A stretch of 64,000 bases of DNA from Erythrobacter donghaensis (GTDB lineage Bacteria; Pseudomonadota; Alphaproteobacteria; Sphingomonadales; Sphingomonadaceae). The stretch is taken from assembly GCF_001557325.1 (NCBI RefSeq), contig NZ_LSJS01000151.1:1-64000 (forward strand), given 5' to 3'. This document shows, in pieces, positions 20,544 to 29,029 of the stretch. The translations under genes were made by a program, and so were the position numbers. Under the pieces are notes generated by a model. That model was given only the letters and a program-made list of their open reading frames with translations. It was not told the origin of the DNA and made no database searches. Each line of letters starts with the position of its first letter. Position 1 is the stretch's first letter.

Positions 20544-20561
20544 TTTGTGCAGCTGCACAAA
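20544..20561. promoter_or_regulatory. Perfect 18-bp palindrome upstream of the atp operon
   Basis: TTTGTGCAGCTGCACAAA is exactly self-complementary, without a spacer. It begins 2 nt after the ydbL stop and ends 17 nt before a TTGACA hexamer. With no loop and no T-run it is a poor intrinsic terminator, so a dimeric regulator site is the more natural reading; the regulator is unknown. Confidence 0.45.
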
Positions 20562-20578
20562 ACTCACGCCTGCCGATG

Positions 20579-20607
20579 TTGACACATATCTAGCCCCCTT
20601 CTAAGGG
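20579..20607 (+). promoter_or_regulatory. Possible promoter of the F0 ATP synthase operon
   Basis: A perfect -35 hexamer TTGACA (20579-20584) is followed after 17 nt by TAAGGG, a weak -10. A GCCCCCTT/AAGGGGGC hairpin (20593-20610) overlaps the -10. The site lies 86 nt upstream of atpI. Assignment is by position and the -35 only. Confidence 0.35.
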
Positions 20608-20669
20608 GGCGGCGCCCTCGGCGGGCACCTTGTTGCATGTGGCTTGGCCTTGCGTTTAGGGACAATGCC

Positions 20670-21008
20670 ATGAGCGACGAGAAACCCGCCCGAGAACCCA
20701 TTCACGAGGATGCGCGGATCGACGCGCTCGAAGCGCGGCTCAAGGCCGCACGCGAGCGCGAAGAGCAGCGCAACCGGCCGCAGGTGAAGGGTGTCGATGC
20801 GAATTACCGCAGCGGCAACCGCGCTCTGGCCAACCTTCTGGGCGGGGTCATCGGCGGCCTGGTGATCGGCTTTGCGATCGACGCATTGCTGGGCATCGCG
20901 CCCTGGGGTCTGTTAGGCGGGTTGTTCCTCGGAACGGCATCGGCTTTCAGAAGCATCATCCTGAGCGCGAATACGCGCCCCGAAGACGAGGCTGATGGCG
21001 GGGTTTAG
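20670..21008 (+). CDS. atpI: ATP synthase assembly protein AtpI/AtpZ
   Basis: A 112-aa protein: a charged N-terminal helix (IDALEARLKAAREREEQRNR), then two membrane segments (about residues 55-75 and 79-97) typical of AtpI/AtpZ, which helps c-ring assembly or ion handling. Start ATG 20670 (MSDEKP) is preferred over an upstream in-frame ATG at 20637. First gene of the F0 operon. Confidence 0.88.
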   Translation: MSDEKPAREPIHEDARIDALEARLKAAREREEQRNRPQVKGVDANYRSGNRALANLLGGVIGGLVIGFAIDALLGIAPWGLLGGLFLGTASAFRSIILSANTRPEDEADGGV

Positions 21009-21054
21009 GCGGGTATTGGCCCGGTACTACCCGCTTCAGGCCCGGCGAGGGGCG

Positions 21055-21070
21055 TGTTCCACGTGAAACA
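21055..21070. promoter_or_regulatory. parS-like centromere sequence
   Basis: TGTTCCACGTGAAACA differs at one position from the widely conserved bacterial ParB-binding site TGTTTCACGTGAAACA. It is intergenic, 46 nt after atpI and 18 nt before the atpB GTG. No other match this close was found by eye among CACGTG occurrences in the window. No parA or parB gene is in the window. Confidence 0.6.
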
Positions 21071-21088
21071 TTTAGGGATCTTTCGATC

Positions 21089-21880
21089 GTGGCAGCCGAA
21101 GAAGGCAAGGTCGATCCGATGAAGCAGTTCACCATCGAACCCCTGCTGGGGTCCGATTGGCAACTGGCCGACGGGATCAACATCGCGTTCACCAATTCCG
21201 CGCTGTGGATGGCGATCACCGCCGTCCTCGTCTGGGTGTTCGTCGCGGGCGGCATGCGGCGCGAGCTGGTTCCGGGCCGCTGGCAGATGGCGGTCGAGAC
21301 CATGACCGGCTTCATCGACGACCTGCTCGAAGCCAACGTGGGCAAGGCCGGGCGCAAATATGTGCCCTACATCTTCACGCTGTTCATGTTCATCCTGTTC
21401 GGCAATCTGCTCGGCCTCGTGCCGGTGGGGCTGATCCCGGGCATCCACGCCTTCACCTTCACCAGCCACTTCACCGCGACCGGCGTGCTCGCGATCATGA
21501 GCTTCTCGATCGTGCTGATCGTCGGCTTCTGGAAGCACGGCCTGCACTTCTTCTCGCTGTTCTGGCCCGCGAACACCCCCGTGTTTCTCGCTGCGCCGAT
21601 CAGCCTGATCGAGCTCGTCAGCTTCATGGTCCGCCCCTTCAGCCTCGCGCTGCGACTGTTCGTGGCGATGATGGCCGGCCACGTCCTGCTCAAGGTGCTC
21701 GCGAGCTTCGTCATCGCCGGCGGCGGCGCGGGCCTCGGGCTTGGCGTGCTGGTCGGCGTGCCGAGCTTCGCGCTGATGGTCGCGATCAGCGCGCTCGAAA
21801 TCCTCGTTGCGGGCATTCAGGCCTATGTCTTCGCGCTCCTGACCTCGCTCTACATCAACGACGCGGAAAACCTTCACTGA
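21089..21880 (+). CDS. atpB: F0F1 ATP synthase subunit a
   Basis: A 263-aa polytopic subunit forming the proton half-channels. The essential Arg lies in RPFSLALRLFVAMMAGH, and the C-terminal helix segment IQAYVFALLTSLYIND is complete. The start is GTG at 21089 (MAAEEGKVDPMKQFTIEPL), typical of alphaproteobacteria, with AGGGA 10 nt upstream. An internal ATG at 21119 is less likely. Downstream of atpI and the parS-like site. Confidence 0.96.
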   Translation: MAAEEGKVDPMKQFTIEPLLGSDWQLADGINIAFTNSALWMAITAVLVWVFVAGGMRRELVPGRWQMAVETMTGFIDDLLEANVGKAGRKYVPYIFTLFMFILFGNLLGLVPVGLIPGIHAFTFTSHFTATGVLAIMSFSIVLIVGFWKHGLHFFSLFWPANTPVFLAAPISLIELVSFMVRPFSLALRLFVAMMAGHVLLKVLASFVIAGGGAGLGLGVLVGVPSFALMVAISALEILVAGIQAYVFALLTSLYINDAENLH

Positions 21881-21944
21881 GGGCTTTACGAAGCGCTCTT
21901 CACTACCATCGCCAACAATCAGAATTTCAACGGAGTTTAATACC

Positions 21945-22169
21945 ATGGACGCACAAGCTGCAGCTCTTCTCGGTGCCGGTCTCGCGGCGATCGGCGCGGG
22001 CCTTGCCGCGCTCGGCGTGGGCAACGTCTTCGCATCGTTCCTCGAAGGCGCGCTGCGCAATCCGGGTGCCGCCGACGGTCAGCAGGGCCGCCTGTTCATC
22101 GGCTTCGCGGCCGCCGAACTTCTCGGCCTGCTGGCCTTCGTGATCGCCGTCCTGCTGATCTTCAGCTAA
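21945..22169 (+). CDS. atpE: F0F1 ATP synthase subunit c
   Basis: A 74-aa hairpin proteolipid. The Gly/Ala-rich first helix (GAGLAAIGAGLAALGVG) is followed by the polar loop RNPGA and a second helix with the proton-carrying Glu in FAAAELLGLLAF. The Glu with no sodium-type ligand set suggests proton coupling. CGGAG lies upstream of the ATG. Confidence 0.96.
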   Translation: MDAQAAALLGAGLAAIGAGLAALGVGNVFASFLEGALRNPGAADGQQGRLFIGFAAAELLGLLAFVIAVLLIFS

Positions 22170-22256
22170 GACGGAACGTGGCCTCACGCCGGGCCGGAGC
22201 CAAGCGCTCCGGCCCGGCGGGGCCGATCACGCGGCGCTCGCGACCAAGGGTTCAAC

Positions 22257-22751
22257 ATGCCTCAGATCGATCAACTCTCCGAAACCCTGACCAGCCAGGT
22301 CTTCTGGCTGCTGGTGTTCTTCGGCCTCACCTTCGTCCTTGTCGGACTGGGGATGGTGCCCAAGATCCTCGGCACGGTGGAGATGCGCGACAACCAGATA
22401 GCCGGCGATCTCGCCGCGGCTCAGGCTGCGCGCGATGCGGCGACAGCTGAGGAAGAGGCCTGGCGCACCCGCGAGAATGCCAACCGTGCCGCCGCGCAGG
22501 CGCTGATCGGCGAGGCCAAGGCCAAGGCGGCCGCCGCCACCGCCGCCAAGCTCGCCGCAGCGCAGGGCCGTCTCGACGCCCACCTCGCCGAGGCCGAGGC
22601 CGCGATCGAGGCCGCCCGCAGCAGCGCCATGGCCGAGATCGAGGGCGTTGCCGCCGACGCCGCGCGCGACATCGTCGCCCGCGTCGCCGGGGCCAATATC
22701 AAACCCGCAACCGCCAAGGCTGCGGTCAAGAAGGTGATGGCGCATGGCTGA
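22257..22751 (+). CDS. F0F1 ATP synthase subunit b'
   Basis: A 164-aa peripheral-stalk subunit: one N-terminal membrane helix (about residues 14-36) followed by a long Ala/Glu-rich coiled coil. Two divergent b-type genes in tandem (b' then b) are normal in alphaproteobacteria and form a heterodimeric stalk. Overlaps the next gene by 8 nt. Assignment as b' rests on position and the longer N-terminus. Confidence 0.9.
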   Translation: MPQIDQLSETLTSQVFWLLVFFGLTFVLVGLGMVPKILGTVEMRDNQIAGDLAAAQAARDAATAEEEAWRTRENANRAAAQALIGEAKAKAAAATAAKLAAAQGRLDAHLAEAEAAIEAARSSAMAEIEGVAADAARDIVARVAGANIKPATAKAAVKKVMAHG

Positions 22752-23280
22752 CATCCTGACCCTGCTCGCCGGCGGTGCTGAAGGCGCTCACCACGCCGAA
22801 CCCAGCGTCTTCGGGATCGACACCTATCAGTGGGTCGCGCTGGCGATGGCCGTGCTGATCGGCGTGTTCATCTGGAAGAAGGTCCCCGGGATCATCACCG
22901 GCGGGCTCGATGCCAAGATCGCCGCGATCCGCGCCGCACTCGATGAAGCCAAGACCCTGCGCGCCGAGGCCGAAGCGCTGCGCGCCGAATATGCCGCCAA
23001 GATCGCGGGCGCCGAGAAGGACGCCGAGGCGATGCTGGCGGGTGCTCGTAAGGAAGCCGACGCGATCCTCGCCAGGGCAGAGGCCGATGGCGAAGTGATG
23101 GTCGCCCGCCGCCAGAAGATGGCCGAAGAGAAGATCGCCGCGGCCGAGCGCGCCGCAGTCGCCGAGGTCAAGGCCCGCGCGGTCACCGCCGCCGCTGCCG
23201 CTTCGAAGGCGCTGATCGCCAAGGCGCATGATGGCGAGGCCGACCGCAAGCTCGCCGACGAGGTCATCGCCTCGCTTTGA
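22744..23280 (+). CDS. atpF: F0F1 ATP synthase subunit b
   Basis: A 178-aa subunit with one membrane helix (about residues 28-47, then WKKVPGII) and an alanine/glutamate-rich coiled coil with heptad-like AEA/ARKEAD spacing. Pairs with b' to link F0 to the F1 crown. Last gene of the operon, followed by an intrinsic terminator. F1 genes are not in the window, as expected where F0 and F1 are separate operons. Confidence 0.94.
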   Translation: MADILTLLAGGAEGAHHAEPSVFGIDTYQWVALAMAVLIGVFIWKKVPGIITGGLDAKIAAIRAALDEAKTLRAEAEALRAEYAAKIAGAEKDAEAMLAGARKEADAILARAEADGEVMVARRQKMAEEKIAAAERAAVAEVKARAVTAAAAASKALIAKAHDGEADRKLADEVIASL

Positions 23281-23306
23281 GGCTTGCCGACCATACGGTG
23301 ATCGAG

Positions 23307-23339
23307 AGGGCGGCCCGCTGTGGCCGCCCTTCCTGTTTT
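23307..23339 (+). terminator. Intrinsic terminator of the atp F0 operon
   Basis: A 9-bp stem AGGGCGGCC/GGCCGCCCT with loop CGCTGT, followed by TCCTGTTTT. It lies 26 nt after the atpF stop. Confidence 0.75.
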
Positions 23340-23438
23340 GGTTGGTCAGTCGGTCGCGGAAGCGGGGCGGATCGGCGGGGCGGGTGAAACATCGGGGCCC
23401 CGGCCCAGCTTCTCCTTCTTTTCGCAAGGAGATCGCCC

Positions 23439-24047
23439 ATGACGCTCACCGCCTGCGCCATCAACTGCTCGCTCGCCCGCTCGGGCAGCCGCGAGAGCTC
23501 GACCGACGCGATGATCGCGGTGCTGCGCGAGGCTTTCGCAGGGCATGAAGTGGCGCTGGGCGAACCGATCCGCATCGCCGATCACAACGTCAAGCCGGGG
23601 GTCACTTCGGATGAGGGCGAGGGCGACGATTGGCCGCGCATCCGCCAGACGATCCTTGCCGCCGACATTCTCGTGTTCGGCACGCCGATCTGGCTGGGGC
23701 AGGCCTCGTCCATCGCCAAGCGGGTGCTCGAACGAATGGACGCCTTCCTGTCGGAGACCGACGACAAAGGCCGGATGCCGAGCTACGGCAAGGTCGCGGT
23801 CGCGGCGATCGTCGGCAATGAGGACGGCGCGCATTGGGCGTCCTCGCAGCTGTTCCAGTCCTTGAACGACACGGGCTGGACCATTCCCGCCGTCGCGGCC
23901 TGCTATTGGGTCGGCGAGGCGATGGGGAGCACCGACTTCAAGGATCTCGACGCGGCTCCCGAAAATGTGACCAAGACCGCGGAGATGGTCGCCAGCAACG
24001 CGGCGCATCTGGCGCGGCTGCTGAAGGACGCGCCCTATCCGGGCTGA
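23439..24047 (+). CDS. Flavodoxin-like NAD(P)H-dependent oxidoreductase
   Basis: A 202-aa flavoprotein-like fold. The N-terminal strand and FMN-phosphate region (CAINCSLARSGSRESSTDAM) and the flavin-contact segment VFGTPIWLGQASSIAKRVLERMD are typical of the NADPH-dependent FMN reductase/WrbA-like group. Start ATG has a perfect AAGGAG 7 nt upstream. It converges on the quinone oxidoreductase with a 13-nt overlap. Physiological substrate unknown. Confidence 0.83.
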   Translation: MTLTACAINCSLARSGSRESSTDAMIAVLREAFAGHEVALGEPIRIADHNVKPGVTSDEGEGDDWPRIRQTILAADILVFGTPIWLGQASSIAKRVLERMDAFLSETDDKGRMPSYGKVAVAAIVGNEDGAHWASSQLFQSLNDTGWTIPAVAACYWVGEAMGSTDFKDLDAAPENVTKTAEMVASNAAHLARLLKDAPYPG

Positions 24048-25012
24048 AACACCACCTTGCCCACCAGCTCGCGCCGCGCCATCGCCTCGAAGCCCTCGCG
24101 CCAGCGCGAGAGGGGAAGCGTGCGGTCGATCGCGGGGGTGATCGCCCCCGCTTCGGCAAGCCGGGCGATGGCGCGGGTGATCGCCGCGCCCCGCTCGGGA
24201 AAGCGGCGGGCGTATTCTCCGGCGCGCAGGCCGACGATGCTGAAGCCCTTGATCAGCGGGATGTTGGTCGAAACCTCGGCGATCCGCCCGCTGGTGAAGC
24301 CCACCACGATGAGCTTGCCGCCGAATGCGACGCAGCGGGTGGACTCGTCGAACACGTCGCCGCCCACGGGATCGAAGACGATGTCGGCGAGCGCTCCGCC
24401 GGTGAGCTGCGCGACCTCCTCGCGAAAGCGCCCCTCGGCGGTGATTACGGCCTCGGGGTGGGCTAGAGCGGCGATCCGGTCGGCCTTGGCGGGCGAGCCG
24501 GTGGTGGCGATCACCCGCGCGCCCAGTGCCCGCGCGAGGTCGCAGGCTGCAAGGCCCACGCCGCCGCTCGCGCCATGAACCAGCACCCACTGGCCCTCCT
24601 CAAGGCCGCCCAGCTCGACGAGCCCGGTGAAGGCGGTCGCATAGGCCGCGCCCATCGCGGCGGCGGCGGGAAAATCCATCCCGGCGGGCATGGGCGAAAG
24701 CTTGTCTGCCGGCACGCAGGCGATTTCGGCGAAGGCGCCGGTCTTGTTGCCGCCCATCACGCGGTCGCCGGGCGCGAAGCCGCTGCCGGCGTCCGCCTCA
24801 AGCACTTGCCCCGCGAATTCGAGGCCGCTGGTGAAGGGCACCGCCGGCTTGAACTGGTATTCGCCTCGGGTCATCAGGAGGTCGGGGAAGTTGAGCGAAG
24901 CGGCGGCCACACGCACCTTGACCTCGCCCGCGCCGCGCGCCGGCTCCGCCACATCGGCGAGCACCACGCCCGACAGGTCGCCCGAGAGGCGTTCGACGAT
25001 CAGCGCCTGCAT
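24035..25012 (-). CDS. NADPH:quinone oxidoreductase family protein
   Basis: A 325-aa medium-chain dehydrogenase/reductase of the zinc-free quinone oxidoreductase type. It has a GroES-like N-terminal domain (SLNFPDLLMTRGEYQ) and a Rossmann loop HGASGGVGLAACDLA. Conserved DIVFDPVGGDVFDES and GRIAEVSTNIPLIKG follow. Zinc-ligand cysteines are absent. The start overlaps the upstream DOPA-dioxygenase-like stop (TGATG), so the two are coupled. Confidence 0.88.
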   Translation of the reverse strand: MQALIVERLSGDLSGVVLADVAEPARGAGEVKVRVAAASLNFPDLLMTRGEYQFKPAVPFTSGLEFAGQVLEADAGSGFAPGDRVMGGNKTGAFAEIACVPADKLSPMPAGMDFPAAAAMGAAYATAFTGLVELGGLEEGQWVLVHGASGGVGLAACDLARALGARVIATTGSPAKADRIAALAHPEAVITAEGRFREEVAQLTGGALADIVFDPVGGDVFDESTRCVAFGGKLIVVGFTSGRIAEVSTNIPLIKGFSIVGLRAGEYARRFPERGAAITRAIARLAEAGAITPAIDRTLPLSRWREGFEAMARRELVGKVVFQPG

Positions 25013-25350
25013 CAGCCGAAGATCGACAGGTCGAGCGGTTCCGAGGGGCCCAGCCACAGGACGTAGCGGGTGTGATCGGCAAGGTCGTTGCCCGACAGGC
25101 CGTGGCAGAAGATCGTCAGGTCGCCGCGCTCGTGCATTGCCCACAGGGTGAAGGCCGCGAAGGTCTCCGGCGACATCGACAGCTGGCACGACCCGCGCGG
25201 ATGGGGGCCGACGGCCGCGAGGTGGAAGCGCCCGACCGCGATCCTGAAATGCGCCCGCGCGCGCTCGGCAAAGGCCTGCGCCTCCCCGACCTGGTCCGCG
25301 TCATAGTAGATGTGGGCGTGAAAGCCCCGGATCGCCCCCGGGTTCTGCAT
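25012..25350 (-). CDS. DOPA 4,5-dioxygenase family protein
   Basis: A 112-aa protein whose whole length fits the DOPA-dioxygenase family: FHAHIYYD at the start, VGPHPRGSCQLSM in the middle and the C-terminal LSGNDLADHTRYVLWLG. Histidines at these three places are the likely metal ligands. In fungi and plants the family makes betalamic acid; bacterial substrates are generally unknown. Lies between gloB and the quinone oxidoreductase and is probably co-transcribed with both. Confidence 0.8.
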   Translation of the reverse strand: MQNPGAIRGFHAHIYYDADQVGEAQAFAERARAHFRIAVGRFHLAAVGPHPRGSCQLSMSPETFAAFTLWAMHERGDLTIFCHGLSGNDLADHTRYVLWLGPSEPLDLSIFG

Positions 25351-25353
25351 CGG

Positions 25354-26109
25354 TCAGAAGGTGTCCTTTGCCGCCCGCAGCGCGGCGAAGGTTTCGGCCG
25401 GGATGCTGCCGCCCCAGCGGGCCATCATGTCGGGATCGTCGGCGCGCAGGAAGGGGTTGGTGGCAAGCTCGCGCCGAAGCGTGGTCGGCACGGTCGGCTC
25501 GTCCTTCGCGCGCTTGGCGGTGATCTCGTCGATATAGTCCTTGAGCGCGACGTTGTCGGGATCGGCATGGGCCGCGAACTTCGCATTCGAGGCGGTGTAT
25601 TCGTGCGCGCAGTAAAGCAGGGTTTCGGGCGGCAGGGCCTTTATCCGCGACAGGCTGTCCCAGAACTGCCCGGGCTCGCCCTCGAACATCCGCCCGCAGC
25701 CGAGCGCGAAGACCGAATCGCCGACAAAGGCGATGCCGGCTTCGGGGAAATGGAAGGCGATGTGGCCGTTGGTGTGGCCCGACACGTCGATCACCTGCGC
25801 AGCGACCTCGCCGATCATCACCGTCTCGCCATGTGTCACCGTCCGGTCGAGCGGGAACTTGCCCGCGACCTCGGCGGGCCCGAGGATGGTGCAGCCGGTC
25901 GCCTCCTGGATATGTGCGTTGCCGCCCGCGTGGTCGGGGTGCCAGTGGGTGTTCCAGATCTGGGTGATACGCCAGCCCTTAAGCTCGGCCTCGAGCAGGT
26001 ACTGCCTGGCGTCGGGCGTATCGATGGCGACGGTTTCGTGGCTCTCGGTGTCGTGGACGAGATAGCCGTAATTGTCGCTGAGACAGGGGAACTGGTGAAC
26101 GTGGATCAT
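25354..26109 (-). CDS. gloB: Hydroxyacylglutathione hydrolase (glyoxalase II)
   Basis: A 251-aa metallo-beta-lactamase-fold thioesterase that hydrolyses S-lactoylglutathione. The binuclear metal motif THWHPDHAGG is at about residues 54-63, with further ligands in GHTNGH and GDSVFALGCGRMFEG. The glyoxalase-II C-terminal helical domain (CAHEYTASNAKFA to the end) is present. Start 26109 (MIHVHQFPCLSDNYGY) is canonical. Three nucleotides separate it from the DOPA-dioxygenase-like gene. Confidence 0.95.
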   Translation of the reverse strand: MIHVHQFPCLSDNYGYLVHDTESHETVAIDTPDARQYLLEAELKGWRITQIWNTHWHPDHAGGNAHIQEATGCTILGPAEVAGKFPLDRTVTHGETVMIGEVAAQVIDVSGHTNGHIAFHFPEAGIAFVGDSVFALGCGRMFEGEPGQFWDSLSRIKALPPETLLYCAHEYTASNAKFAAHADPDNVALKDYIDEITAKRAKDEPTVPTTLRRELATNPFLRADDPDMMARWGGSIPAETFAALRAAKDTF

Positions 26110-26142
26110 GGGCGCGACCTTACGCCCATGCGGCAGACGTGA

Positions 26143-26178
26143 AAAGGCCCGCCTGCTCGGTTGAGCGGGCGGGCCTTT
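26143..26178 (-). terminator. Intrinsic terminator after rpsA
   Basis: A 16-bp stem (one G-T pair) with loop GGTT. Read on the minus strand it ends in CCTTTTC, giving a short U-run. It lies 49 nt beyond the rpsA stop and before gloB. Confidence 0.8.
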
Positions 26179-26227
26179 CGAATTGGCCGAGGAGGCCCGC
26201 CCCGCGCGGGGGCGAGCCTTGCCGGAA

Positions 26228-27934
<1,707 letters not shown>

Positions 27935-28148
27935 AGGCTCAAAAAGTCCTGTTTCGTTGTGCTACCGGCCACCGGTTTTTCCGGGGTCTTTCACCGCTTC
28001 CCGTGCACCATTGCGCGGGCTGGCGGGGCAAGAGGCAGACTTCTCCGCGTGGCCCCATGCCAGCACGAAGGTTCCTTCAACCGTGGATGATTGCGAGAAC
28101 GGGGCCGCGCCTAGGCGAGAGCCTTGCGAAATGCAAGGAAAACCGCCC

Positions 28149-28769
28149 TCAGTCGAACCGTGCCAGCACCGCCTCGATCGCCGCAGCGATGGCCTCGTCA
28201 GGGCCGAGCGTAGTGGTGTCGAGCAAAACCGCGCCGGGGGCGGCAATCAGTGGCGCATCGGCGCGGTTCATGTCGCGTTCGTCTCGGGCGGCGATATCGG
28301 CCTCGATTGCAGCGAGCTCCACCGCGATCCCGCGCCCGGTCATCTCCAGCCAGCGCCGCCGCGCGCGTGTGGCGACGCTGGCGGTGACGAATAGCTTCAC
28401 CTGTGCCTCGGGCGCGATCACCGTGCCGATATCGCGCCCGTCGAGCACTGCGCCGCCCTCCTGCCGGGCGAAGGCGCGCTGGCGTTCGTAGAGCGCGCGG
28501 CGCACCTGCGGATGGACGGACACGCGGCTCGCATAGCCGCCGACCTCCTCCGAGCGCAGGATGTCGTCCTCCAGCAGGCCTTCGGGAAAGTCGCAAGCCG
28601 CCAGCGCTTCGGCCGGATCGTCGGGGTTGCCGCCGTTCAACTGCACCTGCCGCCCGACCGCGCGGTAGAGCAGCCCGGTATCGAGATGCGGCAGCGCGAA
28701 ATGCGCCGCCAGCGCCTTGGCGATGGTGCCCTTGCCTGAAGCCGTGGGGCCGTCGACTGCGATGATCAT
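28149..28769 (-). CDS. cmk: Cytidylate kinase
   Basis: A 206-aa NMP kinase phosphorylating CMP/dCMP. The P-loop GPTASGKGT is at about residues 7-15; GRDIGTVI and HLDTGLLYRAVG are the NMP-binding segments, followed by the lid RARRRWLEMTGRG. Start 28769 (MIIAVDGPTASGKG). Its start overlaps the end of the small membrane gene as ATGA. Confidence 0.96.
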   Translation of the reverse strand: MIIAVDGPTASGKGTIAKALAAHFALPHLDTGLLYRAVGRQVQLNGGNPDDPAEALAACDFPEGLLEDDILRSEEVGGYASRVSVHPQVRRALYERQRAFARQEGGAVLDGRDIGTVIAPEAQVKLFVTASVATRARRRWLEMTGRGIAVELAAIEADIAARDERDMNRADAPLIAAPGAVLLDTTTLGPDEAIAAAIEAVLARFD

Positions 28770-29029
28770 TCCGCCGCCTCCCTGCGTCCGCGCCAGGCTT
28801 TCACCAGGCCGACCAGCGCGATGGAGGCCCAGAAGAACTCCAGCACGAGGCTCGCCCAGTTGGTGTGGTAGATCAGCGAGACCGTAAGCAGCGCGGCGCC
28901 GAGTAGGTTGGTGCCGTGGAGCAGGAAGGGGTTGGTCGCCTTGGCAAGTGTCAGATAGGCATAGGCGCCGATGATGCAGGCCGTGCCGAACAGGCCGACG
29001 ATGCTGGGCCAGTCGAGCGGGGTGTTCAC
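28766..29029 (-). CDS. CBU_0592-like small membrane protein
   Basis: An 87-aa protein from GTG 29029 with three predicted membrane segments (about residues 9-27, 37-55 and 60-77) and a basic C-terminus (KAWRGRREAAE). It matches the CBU_0592 family of small membrane proteins of unknown function, commonly beside aroA in alphaproteobacteria. The start overlaps the aroA stop as GTGA and its stop overlaps the cmk start, so all three genes are translationally coupled. Confidence 0.78.
   Translation of the reverse strand: MNTPLDWPSIVGLFGTACIIGAYAYLTLAKATNPFLLHGTNLLGAALLTVSLIYHTNWASLVLEFFWASIALVGLVKAWRGRREAAE

Noticed and set aside
27963-27979. ACCGG-CCA-CCGGTTTTT as an intrinsic terminator
   Set aside because: The T-run is on the plus strand, but no plus-strand gene precedes it; on the minus strand it is within the rpsA leader and the stem is only 5 bp.
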